A stretch of 29,207 nt of DNA from JAISGQ01 sp964500965. GTDB taxonomy: Bacteria > Bacillota > Clostridia > Oscillospirales > Acutalibacteraceae. Under the pieces are notes generated by a model that searched no databases, was not told the DNA's origin, and saw only the letters and a list, made by a program, of their open reading frames with translations. Below are positions 1 through 8,077 of this stretch, piece by piece. Both the position numbers and the translations under genes were made by a program. Location of the stretch: contig CAZCQZ010000028.1 in the NCBI GenBank assembly GCA_964500965.1, positions 1 to 29,207 of the forward strand, written 5' to 3'. The stretch's first letter is position 1, and each line of letters begins with the position of its first letter.

Positions 1-363
1 AATCTGAGCAGCTTCTTCAACGCGGCGCTTGATTTCGTCTTTCGGATACTTTCTGAGCTTAAGACCGAACGCCATGTTGTCGAAAACGGTCATGTGAGGA
101 TAAAGAGCATAGTTCTGGAAAACCATTGCAATATCTCTGTCCTTAGGAGCGACATCGTTAACGAGAGTGTCACCGATGTAAAGCTCGCCGTCGGAGATTT
201 CCTCAAGACCTGCAATCATACGAAGGGTGGTGGACTTACCGCAGCCGGAAGGTCCTACGAGAATAATGAACTCCTTATCCTGAATCTCAAGATTGAAGTC
301 GCTAACGGCCTCAACGCCGCCGGGGTAACGCTTGTAAATGTTTTTCAAGGTTACGCTTGCCAT
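1..363 (-). CDS. ABC transporter ATP-binding protein, MalK/UgpC/MsmX type (5' part only)
   Basis: This is the N-terminal 121 residues of an ABC ATPase; the rest lies beyond the window edge. The protein opens MASVTLKNIYKRYPGGVEAV. It has a Walker A motif GPSGCGKSTT at about residues 38-47, then a Q-loop region reading MVFQNYALYPHMTV and the stretch NMAFGLKLRKYP. These are hallmarks of the CUT1 carbohydrate-importer ATPases (MalK, UgpC, MsmX), which in Firmicutes often energise several sugar importers in trans. The ATG at 363 has a good ribosome-binding site (TTAGGAGG, 8 nt upstream). Signature motif, Walker B and regulatory domain are not visible, so the sugar served cannot be told. No permease or binding-protein gene lies upstream, which fits a stand-alone shared ATPase gene with its own promoter. 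Confidence 0.9.
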   Translation of the reverse strand, partial: MASVTLKNIYKRYPGGVEAVSDFNLEIQDKEFIILVGPSGCGKSTTLRMIAGLEEISDGELYIGDTLVNDVAPKDRDIAMVFQNYALYPHMTVFDNMAFGLKLRKYPKDEIKRRVEEAAQI

Positions 364-429
364 AATTTTTTGCCTCCTAATCATTTCTCGGACTGTCAAA
401 TCTTTGTACAGCCCATGGCTTCTGCCTTA

Positions 430-461
430 ATTATAATAGCAGAATCGCTTAACATAAGCAA
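430..461 (-). promoter_or_regulatory. Candidate sigma-A promoter of the ABC ATPase gene
   Basis: On the minus strand TTGCTT (461-456) is followed after 17 nt by TATTATAAT (438-430). Transcription would start near 423, about 60 nt before the ATG at 363. The rest of 364-573 shows no gene and no clear rsuA terminator. Confidence 0.5.
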
Positions 462-573
462 GTGACCAATAGTATAAATTTCAGCTCACAATATTGTTAA
501 AGATGAACAAATTATTGGTAATTTGCGCTTAAATCGCACCATATTTAGTGCTTCTTAACAGAAACATCACAGA

Positions 574-1284
574 CTATTTGAGAGTGAAAAGCCCGACTTC
601 ATCATCGGTAAGCTCACGGCACTCACCCTCGGAAAGAGTGCCGTCAAGCTCAAGACTGCCGATTGAAATTCTTTTCAGAGCTAAGACCTTTTTGCCTATA
701 GCCGCCGCCATGCGTTTTACCTGGTGATATTTTCCCTCGCAAATACTGATTTCGACAATGTGATTTTCCGGGTCTGTAAGACGTGCGAAGCATGGGCGGC
801 ATTCTTCGCCGCCGTCAATGACCACGCCGTTTCTGAGTATGTCAAGCTCGGCTTCCGTAGGGCTGGCATCAAGCATTGCAACATATTTTTTGTAAAGCTC
901 TTTTTTCGGGGAGGTAACACGGTGGGAAAACTCTCCGTCGTCTGTAATGATAAGCAGACCGGTGGTGTCCTTGTCAAGTCTGCCGACAGGGGACAGGCAG
1001 TCCCTTTGAAGTGCCGCCGGTACAAGGTCGATGACGGTTTTCTGTGTGCTGTCCGTGCTTGCGGATACACAGCCCTTTGGTTTATTCAGCATAATATAAA
1101 CGCGCTCTTTATAATTTAAAACCGCGCCGTCAATGGTGATTTCGACCTTTCCGGGGTCGATTTTCAGGTCGATTTTGCAGACCTGCTTGCCGTTGACGCA
1201 AACTCTGCCTGCCCAGATGAGACGGTGTACGTCCTTTCTGCTCATTCTGCTTTGTGAGGCGATTACTTTATCTATACGCTCCAT
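574..1284 (-). CDS. rsuA: RsuA-family 16S rRNA pseudouridine synthase
   Basis: Converts a specific uridine in rRNA to pseudouridine; in the RsuA branch the target is U516 of 16S rRNA. The 236-residue protein has an N-terminal S4 RNA-binding domain (about residues 3-55, opening ERIDKVIAS). The catalytic core carries the family motif GRLDKDTTGLLIITDDG, whose catalytic aspartate is D104, and the later motif GKYHQVKRM. Length matches the family (E. coli RsuA is about 230 residues). I chose ATG 1284, with AGGAAGTG upstream, over the in-frame ATG at 1308, because the promoter -10 box lies at 1309-1314 and transcription should begin downstream of 1308. The exact target (16S U516 or a 23S site of the related RluB/E/F enzymes) is not proven by sequence. 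The gene stands alone, divergent from the sigma factor gene. Confidence 0.88.
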   Translation of the reverse strand: MERIDKVIASQSRMSRKDVHRLIWAGRVCVNGKQVCKIDLKIDPGKVEITIDGAVLNYKERVYIMLNKPKGCVSASTDSTQKTVIDLVPAALQRDCLSPVGRLDKDTTGLLIITDDGEFSHRVTSPKKELYKKYVAMLDASPTEAELDILRNGVVIDGGEECRPCFARLTDPENHIVEISICEGKYHQVKRMAAAIGKKVLALKRISIGSLELDGTLSEGECRELTDDEVGLFTLK

Positions 1285-1308
1285 GCTTTCACTTCCTTTA
1301 TTATGCAT

Positions 1309-1337
1309 ATTATATCCGCTTAAATTCAGAATGTAAA
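1309..1337 (-). promoter_or_regulatory. Sigma-A promoter of rsuA
   Basis: On the minus strand TTTACA (1337-1332), a 17-nt spacer and a perfect TATAAT (1314-1309). The predicted start near 1302 gives a leader of only about 18 nt before the ATG at 1284 and rules out the longer reading frame. Confidence 0.75.
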
Positions 1338-1399
1338 TGAAATTTTAATTTGAGAAAGCTCAGCGGTAGCTATTGCATTTAAAAGATGTTAAATTGTAA

Positions 1400-1425
1400 T
1401 GAGACATTTTTTTATTTTATGCGAC
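1400..1425 (+). promoter_or_regulatory. Candidate ECF-type autoregulatory promoter of the sigma factor gene
   Basis: TGAGAC (1400-1405), 16 nt, then CGAC (1422-1425). This resembles the TGAAAC/TGTAAC -35 and CGTC/CGAC -10 boxes of Firmicutes ECF sigma factors such as SigW and SigX. Transcription would start near 1431, just ahead of the ribosome-binding site at 1437-1444. No good sigma-A promoter is visible in 1338-1449; a TTGCAT at 1374 has no convincing -10. The match is short, so this is a suggestion only. Confidence 0.35.
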
Positions 1426-1449
1426 TAATAGGTGAAAGGGGGTGAAGTT

Positions 1450-2007
1450 ATGGATAACGGTGCGGAAAGCTACAGGCGATTTCTTGCCGGAGATATCGGC
1501 GGCATTGCCGAAATCGTAAGTGAATTTAAGGACGGTCTGATTTTGTATTTAAACAGTTATGCGAGAAATATTTACGTAGCGGAGGAGTTGACGGAAGACA
1601 CGTTTTTCAGACTTATAACGAAAAAACCGCCGTTTTTCGGAAAAAGCTCTTTTAAATCGTGGTTGTACGCCATAGGTAGAAACACGGCAGTTGACTTCAT
1701 CAGGCGTACTTCAAGACTTGCAAGCACACCGATTGAGAATTTGGAAAAATACACATCGGAGGTTGAAAGCCTTGAAAATGCGTACATAAGAGACGAACGG
1801 AAAATACTTGTTCATAAGGCTGTTTCAATGCTTTGCGAAGATTACAGAAGTGTGCTTTGGCTAACGTATTTTGAGGGGTTTTCCAATAAAGAAACGGCGG
1901 CAATTCTGAAAAAGAATGAACGACAGATAAGGAATCTGCTTTACAGAGCAAAACAGTCGTTAAAGAACAAGCTTGAAAAGGAGGATTTTATTTATGAAGA
2001 GCTGTGA
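1450..2007 (+). CDS. ECF-subfamily RNA polymerase sigma factor
   Basis: A 185-residue sigma-70-family protein of the extracytoplasmic-function type, with region 2 at about residues 17-88 and region 4 at about 118-172 and nothing between but a short linker. Region 2 shows AEELTEDTFFRLI and FKSWLYAIGRNTAVDFIRR (core binding and -10 recognition). Region 4 shows YRSVLWLTYFEGFSNKETA and LLYRAKQSLK (the -35 helix-turn-helix). It would direct RNA polymerase to a small set of promoters, probably including its own. The start is ATG 1450 with AAAGGGGGTG just upstream; an in-frame GTG at 1432 overlaps that site and is unlikely. Its last 14 bases overlap the next gene, which strongly suggests a sigma/anti-sigma pair. 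Signal and regulon are unknown. Confidence 0.9.
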   Translation: MDNGAESYRRFLAGDIGGIAEIVSEFKDGLILYLNSYARNIYVAEELTEDTFFRLITKKPPFFGKSSFKSWLYAIGRNTAVDFIRRTSRLASTPIENLEKYTSEVESLENAYIRDERKILVHKAVSMLCEDYRSVLWLTYFEGFSNKETAAILKKNERQIRNLLYRAKQSLKNKLEKEDFIYEEL

Positions 2008-2950
2008 AGAAATGGTAAGCAATCTGCTTGAGCGCAGGGAGTGTTACGAGCTGGAGAAAAAAAGGAAAAAAACCGCAATGTTGCGACTGACAATTTGCTT
2101 AGGCGGTGTGTGCCTGATTGCGTTTGTCTGCTTTTTGACAGGACAGGATAAAGCTTTAAAGGAAAATCGGCAAGGAGAGAACGGTAAATACGGAATACCT
2201 GTTTCAAGCTTTGAAGCATCTTTGCCCGATTCGGATACCGATAGCTTCGGAGCTGACGAGCTTGAACATATTGAGGTAATTATTGATGAAAACAGGATTT
2301 ATACCCAACTGGATGAATCCGAATATGAAAAGTGCGGAATAGGAACCGAACTGAGTGAAAGCGATTTCGGAGAGAGCCTGGGTATAATAACGGAAATAGC
2401 CTCCTGGTCGGAAGCTGTCGGTACCCCCTGTTCACAGGAACCCGGTTTGGCAAACTGCGAGGTGTATTACTATGCTCCGGCAAATTGTGAAGCTGCGATT
2501 ATCGTAAAGGGCAACGGGCATTGCAGTGTGTTTGTTTTTCGCGGATTTAGCTGTGAGGGGCACAGCATAAAAGAAGCTTTAACGATATTGGGAATAAACT
2601 CAGGTGATGATATTAGCTCGGTAAGCTTCAATGTGAGAAATATTGTCGGTGAAACTGTAAAAAATGTTGTAATTGACGATGCGGACGGAAAAAATTCAAT
2701 ATACAATATTTTCACACAGCTAAAACCGTATACATCGGATAATTCTGTGCAGGGAACACCGGGCTGGCTTTTGGCGGCTACCGAAAGTTATGATTATAGT
2801 ACGGCACTTTTTGTGGAAATATCAATTGAAAATAATTGCCGATTTTCTTTTATAACCGAGTATCAGCCTTATTTGGGCAGCGGCTATATTGACCTGCACG
2901 AGATGCTGAGCAGTGAGCAGAATGATGTTCTGATGAATTTGATTTTTTAA
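1994..2950 (+). CDS. Probable membrane-anchored anti-sigma partner (single-pass protein)
   Basis: A 318-residue protein with a short basic cytoplasmic N-terminus (MKSCEEMVSNLLERRE at the start, KKRKK near 22-26), one transmembrane helix at about 29-49 (LRLTICLGGVCLIAFVCFL) and a long acidic outside domain. The start is ATG 1994, 9 nt after AAAAGGAGG; it overlaps the sigma gene by 14 bp, implying translational coupling. Position and topology suggest an anti-sigma factor. However, the cytoplasmic part is only about 28 residues and lacks the HxxxCxxC zinc motif of ZAS anti-sigma factors, so sigma binding is inference from context. I recognise no named domain in the outside part. It could instead be a sensor or an envelope protein expressed with the sigma factor. 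Confidence 0.7.
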   Translation: MKSCEEMVSNLLERRECYELEKKRKKTAMLRLTICLGGVCLIAFVCFLTGQDKALKENRQGENGKYGIPVSSFEASLPDSDTDSFGADELEHIEVIIDENRIYTQLDESEYEKCGIGTELSESDFGESLGIITEIASWSEAVGTPCSQEPGLANCEVYYYAPANCEAAIIVKGNGHCSVFVFRGFSCEGHSIKEALTILGINSGDDISSVSFNVRNIVGETVKNVVIDDADGKNSIYNIFTQLKPYTSDNSVQGTPGWLLAATESYDYSTALFVEISIENNCRFSFITEYQPYLGSGYIDLHEMLSSEQNDVLMNLIF

Positions 2951-2974
2951 TTGAATATTTACGAAAATGAAAAA

Positions 2975-3016
2975 CAGACTTCGCAAAGCGGCGTGCCGAC
3001 TGCGAGGTCTGCTTTT
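2975..3016 (+). terminator. Terminator of the sigma/anti-sigma operon
   Basis: CAGACTTCGCA (2975-2985) pairs over 11 bp, with one G-U, with TGCGAGGTCTG (3001-3011), followed by CTTTTAAAT. It lies 24 bp after the stop of the anti-sigma candidate. Confidence 0.75.
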
Positions 3017-3060
3017 AAATAAAAAATAAAACATATGTTTGAAAATGTGCGTTATATTAC

Positions 3061-3089
3061 TTGACAAACGGAGCAGAATATATGATAAT
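3061..3089 (+). promoter_or_regulatory. Sigma-A promoter of uvrBA
   Basis: A perfect TTGACA (3061-3066), 17 nt, GATAAT (3084-3089). Transcription would start near 3096, leaving a leader of about 79 nt before uvrB. I found no LexA-type GAAC-N4-GTTC box around it. Confidence 0.8.
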
Positions 3090-3174
3090 TTCATTGGAAA
3101 AGAAAGTTTGTGCGAAGAAGCTCACTGCATCATTTCCAACGGAAATTACGATTGCCGGGAAAGGAAAGGCTTTA

Positions 3175-5157
3175 ATGGACAGATTTGAACTGGTATCATC
3201 ATACAAGCCCACAGGTGACCAGCCGGAGGCGATTGAAAAGCTTACCGAGGGCATAAAAAGCGGAATGAGAGAGCAGACATTATTGGGTGTTACAGGTTCG
3301 GGAAAGACCTTTACGATGGCAAATATCATCGAAAAGGTCAACAAACCGACGCTTGTGCTTGCCCACAACAAAGTGCTTGCGGCTCAGCTCTGCAATGAGT
3401 TTCGGGAATTTTTCCCAAACAACGCCGTGGAATTTTTCGTTTCCTATTATGACTATTACCAGCCTGAATCCTATGTTCCGACAACGGATACTTATATAGA
3501 AAAAGACAGCAGCGTCAATGATGAAATTGACAAGCTCAGACATTCGGCAACCTCCGCACTTTCAGAACGCAGAGATGTAATAATTGTTGCCAGTGTTTCT
3601 TGTATATATACTCTCGGCGACCCTATTGATTACCGAAATATGATATTGTCGCTGAGGGTCGGAATGGAAAAAAGCCGCGACGATGTGCTGAGAAAGCTGA
3701 CCGAGATTCAGTATGAGCGCGGTGATATTGACTTTTCGAGAAATAAATTCCGGGTACGTGGTGACGTGGTGGAGATTTACCCCTCATATTCCACGGATAC
3801 CGCAATAAGGATAGATTTTTGGGGAGACGAGATTGAAAGAATAAGCGAAATAAATGTGGTGACAGGGGAAGTAAAAGGACTGCGTTCTCATGTTGCCATA
3901 TATCCTGCTTCTCATTATATTGTGCCGAGGGATAAAATGATTCATGCCATTTCGGAAATAGAACGTGAAATGGAGGAAAGAGAGGCGTGGTTTAAGGAAC
4001 ATGATATGCTGGTTGAAGCACAGCGAATACGGCAGCGCACAACCTACGATATGGAAATGCTCAATGAAATCGGATTTTGTTCGGGAATTGAAAACTATTC
4101 CCGTGTGCTGTCCGGCAGAGAGCCGGGAAGCAAGCCGTTTACACTGCTTGACTATTTCCCCGATGATTTTCTTATGTTCATTGATGAATCTCATGTTACA
4201 GTACCCCAGGTGAGGGCGATGCTCAACGGAGACAGAGCAAGAAAGAAAAATCTTATAGACTACGGCTTCAGACTTCCGTCGGCGTATGACAACAGACCAC
4301 TGGGCTTTGATGAGTTTTACGACCATATAAATCAGGTGGTTTATGTCAGTGCAACACCGTCGGATTTTGAAAAGAATAACAGCAGTCAAATCGTGGAGCA
4401 GGTCATAAGACCTACGGGACTGCTTGACCCGGAGGTAATTGTAAAGCCCACCGACGGGCAGATTGACGACCTTATTTCGGAAATAAATATCAGAGCCGAG
4501 AAAAAACAGAGAACACTTGTCACAACTCTCACAAAGAAAATGGCTGAGGATTTAACGGCATATATGGAAAGTCTCGGCATACGAGTGCGTTATCTTCACC
4601 ATGACATTGACACGGTTGAACGAATGGAAATAATCCGTGACCTCAGATTGGGCGAATTTGATGTGCTTGTCGGTATAAACCTGTTGAGAGAGGGACTGGA
4701 TATACCGGAGGTAACATTGGTTGCGATTCTCGATGCCGATAAGGAGGGTTTTTTGCGAAGCTCCACTTCTCTTATTCAGACCATAGGCAGAGCCGCAAGA
4801 AACTGCGAAGGAAAAGTTATAATGTATGCCGACAGTGTAACGCCGTCAATGGAGTATGCCCTGACCGAGACGGAAAGGCGGCGTAAGGCACAGTCTGAAT
4901 ACAACGAAAAGCACGGAATCAAGCCGAAAACCATAGAAAAGAAAGTTGCCGATATTATTGAAATATCAATGCACGGCTATGACGAGCCGTCGGGAAAAAA
5001 GACAAAGAAGCGTATGACGAAGTCGGAGCGTGAAATACTCGTAAAGGAGCTTACAAAGCAGATGAAGCAGGCGGCAAAGCTGCTTGATTTTGAGCTGGCG
5101 GCACAGCTTCGCGACCAGATAAAGCTGCTTGAAAAGCAGACAACGCCAAAGCTTTGA
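3175..5157 (+). CDS. uvrB: UvrABC excinuclease subunit B
   Basis: The damage-verifying helicase-like subunit of nucleotide excision repair: it is loaded by UvrA and then recruits UvrC for incision. The 660-residue protein begins MDRFELVSSYKPTGDQ. It shows Walker A GVTGSGKT (38-45), the damage-probing beta-hairpin region YYDYYQPESYVP (91-102), the helicase motif DESH (337-340), helicase motifs in the second RecA-like domain (LLREGLDIPEV, QTIGRAARN) and a C-terminal UVR domain (about 620-657, LLDFELAAQLRDQI). The frame is open for 38 more codons upstream, but the promoter occupies that stretch, so ATG 3175 with AAGGAAAGG before it is the true start. It forms an operon with uvrA 15 bp downstream. 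Confidence 0.98.
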   Translation: MDRFELVSSYKPTGDQPEAIEKLTEGIKSGMREQTLLGVTGSGKTFTMANIIEKVNKPTLVLAHNKVLAAQLCNEFREFFPNNAVEFFVSYYDYYQPESYVPTTDTYIEKDSSVNDEIDKLRHSATSALSERRDVIIVASVSCIYTLGDPIDYRNMILSLRVGMEKSRDDVLRKLTEIQYERGDIDFSRNKFRVRGDVVEIYPSYSTDTAIRIDFWGDEIERISEINVVTGEVKGLRSHVAIYPASHYIVPRDKMIHAISEIEREMEEREAWFKEHDMLVEAQRIRQRTTYDMEMLNEIGFCSGIENYSRVLSGREPGSKPFTLLDYFPDDFLMFIDESHVTVPQVRAMLNGDRARKKNLIDYGFRLPSAYDNRPLGFDEFYDHINQVVYVSATPSDFEKNNSSQIVEQVIRPTGLLDPEVIVKPTDGQIDDLISEINIRAEKKQRTLVTTLTKKMAEDLTAYMESLGIRVRYLHHDIDTVERMEIIRDLRLGEFDVLVGINLLREGLDIPEVTLVAILDADKEGFLRSSTSLIQTIGRAARNCEGKVIMYADSVTPSMEYALTETERRRKAQSEYNEKHGIKPKTIEKKVADIIEISMHGYDEPSGKKTKKRMTKSEREILVKELTKQMKQAAKLLDFELAAQLRDQIKLLEKQTTPKL

Positions 5158-5172
5158 GCAGGAGGAAATTAA

Positions 5173-8001
5173 GTGTCAAATCAAAAAATCGTAATTAAGG
5201 GTGCAAGAGCCAATAATCTTAAAAATATTGATGTTGAAATTCCCAGAGATAAGCTGGTCGTTTTCACCGGTCTGTCCGGGTCGGGGAAAAGCTCACTTGC
5301 ATTTGAAACCATATATGCAGAGGGTCAAAGACGTTATGTTGAATCCCTTTCGTCATATGCGAGAATGTTTTTGGGACAAATGGAAAAGCCGGACGTGGAT
5401 TTGATTGACGGTCTTTCACCGGCAATATCAATCGACCAGAAAACAACTTCCAAAAATCCGCGCTCAACAGTCGGAACGGTTACGGAAATATACGATTATA
5501 TGCGTTTGCTTTATGCACGTATAGGCATACCTCACTGCCCGGTGTGCGGCAGGGAGATTAAGCAGCAGACCGTTGACCAGATTGTTGACAGCATTTTATC
5601 ACTGCCCGAAAGCTCAAAGCTTATGCTTCTAGCCCCTGTGGTACGCGGCAAAAAGGGTACTCAGCAAAAGGAGCTTGACGCGGCGAGAAAAAGCGGATTT
5701 TCAAGAGTCCGTGTGGACGGAAATATTTATGACCTTTCCGAGGAAATTACCCTTGATAAAAATATAAGACATACGGTTGAAATCGTAGTTGACAGACTGG
5801 TTGTAAAGCCCGAAATCAGAGGACGTGTTGCCGATTCAATAGAAACGGCGTCTTCGTTGACCGGCGGAATAATTGTAGCCTCCGTAGTAGGCGGTGAGGA
5901 AATTACCTACTCTCAAAGCTACGCCTGTCCGGAGCATGGCGTAAGCGTTGAGGAGCTTTCACCGCGTATGTTTTCTTTTAATAATCCTTTCGGAGCTTGC
6001 CCGAAATGTACGGGCTTGGGCGTATTTATGCGCGTTGACCCCGACCTTGTAATTCCCAACAGAAAGCTTTCCATAAGAAAAGGCGCGATAAAGGGTACAG
6101 GCTGGAAAGCCGAAGAAAATTCCATGGCGATGATGTTCTTTGAGGGCATTGCAAAGGCATATGGCTTTACAGTTGATATGCCTATAGAAAGGCTGACGAA
6201 AGAGCAGGTGAATGTACTGCTTTACGGAAGCGGCTCAAGGAAGATAACATTTGTAAGACGTGACAGCTATGGAACAAGGTCTTTTGAAAATACTTTTGAG
6301 GGCGTTATAGGCAATCTTGAGCGAAGATACAGAGAGACTACAAGTGCATGGAGCAAGGCGGATATTGAGATTCTCATGAGTCCGGTACTCTGCGAGCATT
6401 GCCACGGAAAGCGGCTTAAAGAGGAGTCTCTGGCGGTAACAGTCGGCGGAATAAATATTGCCGAGGCAACGGATAAATCCATTAAAGAGCTTATAGATTT
6501 TTATAAAAATCTTGAGTTGAACGAAAAAGAACATATGATAGGCGACCAGGTTATAAAGGAAATTCTGGAACGTCTGAGCTTCCTGCAAAGTGTCGGTCTT
6601 GGCTATCTTACTCTTTCGCGTTCGGCAGGTACGCTGTCAGGCGGAGAAAGCCAGCGTATACGCCTGGCAACTCAGATAGGCTCAAGTCTTATGGGTGTTC
6701 TTTATATTCTTGACGAACCGAGCATAGGACTGCATCAGCGAGACAACGACAAGCTTCTTGCCACACTTCAAAGGCTGAGAGATTTGGGAAATACACTTAT
6801 TGTTGTCGAGCATGACGAAGATACCATACGTGCCGCCGATTATGTTGTGGATATAGGTCCCGGAGCGGGAATCCACGGCGGTGAAGTGGTGTTTTCCGGA
6901 ACGGTGGATAAGCTGCTCAAATGCAAAAATTCCATTACGGGGCAGTATCTTAACGGAACAAGGAAAATCGAAGTGCCGGCACAGCGGCGAACCGGAAACG
7001 GTAAGACGCTTAAAATAATCGGCGCGGCTGAAAATAATCTGCAAAATATTGACGTTGAAATTCCTCTGGGCACGATGACCTGTGTTACCGGCGTTTCGGG
7101 GTCGGGAAAAAGCTCCCTTGTCAACGAAATACTCTACAACAGGCTTCACGCCGAGCTTAACGGCGCAAAGCCCAATTGGGGTGCGCACAAAGATATTGAG
7201 GGCATAGAGCATCTTGATAAAATAATAGCAATCGACCAGGCACCGATAGGAAGAACACCGCGTTCCAATCCGGCAACTTACACAGGTGTTTTCACGGATA
7301 TTCGCGAGCTTTACGCGTCAACTCAGGAAGCGAAAATGCGCGGCTTCGGACCGGGAAGATTTTCCTTTAATGTAAAGGGCGGTCGTTGCGAAGCCTGCGA
7401 GGGTGACGGAATACTGAAAATCGAAATGCACTTTCTGCCGGATATTTACGTTCCCTGTGAGGTGTGCAAGGGAACACGATACAACAGGGAAACTCTGGAA
7501 GTAAAATATAAGGGCAAGAGTATTGCCGATGTTCTGGATATGACAATTGAGGAGGGGCTGAACTTCTTCGCCAACCAGCCGAAAATTGCAAAAAAACTGC
7601 AAACCCTTTATGATGTCGGTTTGGGCTATGTGAAAATAGGTCAGCCTGCGACTACTCTTTCGGGCGGTGAAGCGCAGAGGGTAAAGCTTGCAACGGAGCT
7701 GTCGAAAAGAGCAACGGGAAAGACAATTTTTGTCCTTGACGAGCCTACTACAGGTCTGCATACGGCAGATGTTCACAGATTGCTTGACGTTCTTAATAAG
7801 CTTACCGAAAACGGAAATACCGTACTGATAATCGAACACAACCTTGATGTAATTAAAAGCTGCGATTACATTATAGACCTGGGACCTGAGGGCGGTGACG
7901 GAGGCGGACTGGTGGTAGCAAAAGGTACACCCGAAGAAGTGGCAAGGGTTGACAGCTCATACACCGGACAATATCTGCGTAAAATACTGCAAAACACCTA
8001 A
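5173..8001 (+). CDS. uvrA: UvrABC excinuclease subunit A
   Basis: The damage-sensing ATPase of nucleotide excision repair, acting as a dimer that delivers UvrB to lesions. The 942-residue protein has two ABC modules. The first has Walker A GLSGSGKS (33-40), signature LSGGESQ (488-494) and LDEPSIGLHQ. The second has Walker A GVSGSGKS (640-647), signature LSGGEAQ and LDEPTTGLH. Zinc sites are visible: C252/C276/C279 in the insertion, and the C4 finger C739-x2-C742-x19-C762-x2-C765. CPVCG (122-126) is a further conserved cysteine pair. The start is GTG 5173, with AGGAGG 7 nt upstream and the frame matching the family's N-terminus. Length and motifs are normal. Confidence 0.98.
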   Translation: MSNQKIVIKGARANNLKNIDVEIPRDKLVVFTGLSGSGKSSLAFETIYAEGQRRYVESLSSYARMFLGQMEKPDVDLIDGLSPAISIDQKTTSKNPRSTVGTVTEIYDYMRLLYARIGIPHCPVCGREIKQQTVDQIVDSILSLPESSKLMLLAPVVRGKKGTQQKELDAARKSGFSRVRVDGNIYDLSEEITLDKNIRHTVEIVVDRLVVKPEIRGRVADSIETASSLTGGIIVASVVGGEEITYSQSYACPEHGVSVEELSPRMFSFNNPFGACPKCTGLGVFMRVDPDLVIPNRKLSIRKGAIKGTGWKAEENSMAMMFFEGIAKAYGFTVDMPIERLTKEQVNVLLYGSGSRKITFVRRDSYGTRSFENTFEGVIGNLERRYRETTSAWSKADIEILMSPVLCEHCHGKRLKEESLAVTVGGINIAEATDKSIKELIDFYKNLELNEKEHMIGDQVIKEILERLSFLQSVGLGYLTLSRSAGTLSGGESQRIRLATQIGSSLMGVLYILDEPSIGLHQRDNDKLLATLQRLRDLGNTLIVVEHDEDTIRAADYVVDIGPGAGIHGGEVVFSGTVDKLLKCKNSITGQYLNGTRKIEVPAQRRTGNGKTLKIIGAAENNLQNIDVEIPLGTMTCVTGVSGSGKSSLVNEILYNRLHAELNGAKPNWGAHKDIEGIEHLDKIIAIDQAPIGRTPRSNPATYTGVFTDIRELYASTQEAKMRGFGPGRFSFNVKGGRCEACEGDGILKIEMHFLPDIYVPCEVCKGTRYNRETLEVKYKGKSIADVLDMTIEEGLNFFANQPKIAKKLQTLYDVGLGYVKIGQPATTLSGGEAQRVKLATELSKRATGKTIFVLDEPTTGLHTADVHRLLDVLNKLTENGNTVLIIEHNLDVIKSCDYIIDLGPEGGDGGGLVVAKGTPEEVARVDSSYTGQYLRKILQNT

Positions 8002-8003
8002 AT

Positions 8004-8033
8004 TTAACATATTATTCACGAATAGCCGATAAT
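8004..8033 (+). promoter_or_regulatory. Candidate promoter for the DUF5685/J-protein genes
   Basis: TTAACA (8004-8009), 18 nt, GATAAT (8028-8033). No terminator follows uvrA, so read-through from uvrBA is equally possible. The AT-rich stretch 8027-8056 also has inverted arms CGATAA/TTATCG and GATAAT/ATTATC but no T-run, so it is not a normal terminator. Confidence 0.4.
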
Positions 8034-8077
8034 CTTATTGTATTATTATCTTATCGTGTATATTGGAGTTGTGTAGT

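Noticed and set aside
94..465. A plus-strand frame of 123 codons at the window start
   Set aside because: It runs opposite the ABC ATPase gene and its promoter region; the minus-strand protein has clear Walker A and Q-loop motifs.
3001..3174. LexA (SOS) box before uvrB
   Set aside because: No GAAC-N4-GTTC-like palindrome is present near the promoter; loose look-alikes have several mismatches.
3784..4389. A 201-codon minus-strand frame inside uvrB
   Set aside because: It lies opposite conserved UvrB helicase motifs, with no promoter or ribosome-binding site and atypical composition.
6682..7212. A 176-codon minus-strand frame inside uvrA
   Set aside because: Opposite conserved ABC motifs of UvrA; no supporting signals.
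8027..8056. Inverted AT-rich repeat after uvrA as a terminator
   Set aside because: The arms are short and AT-only in part and no T-run follows; it overlaps a candidate promoter instead.
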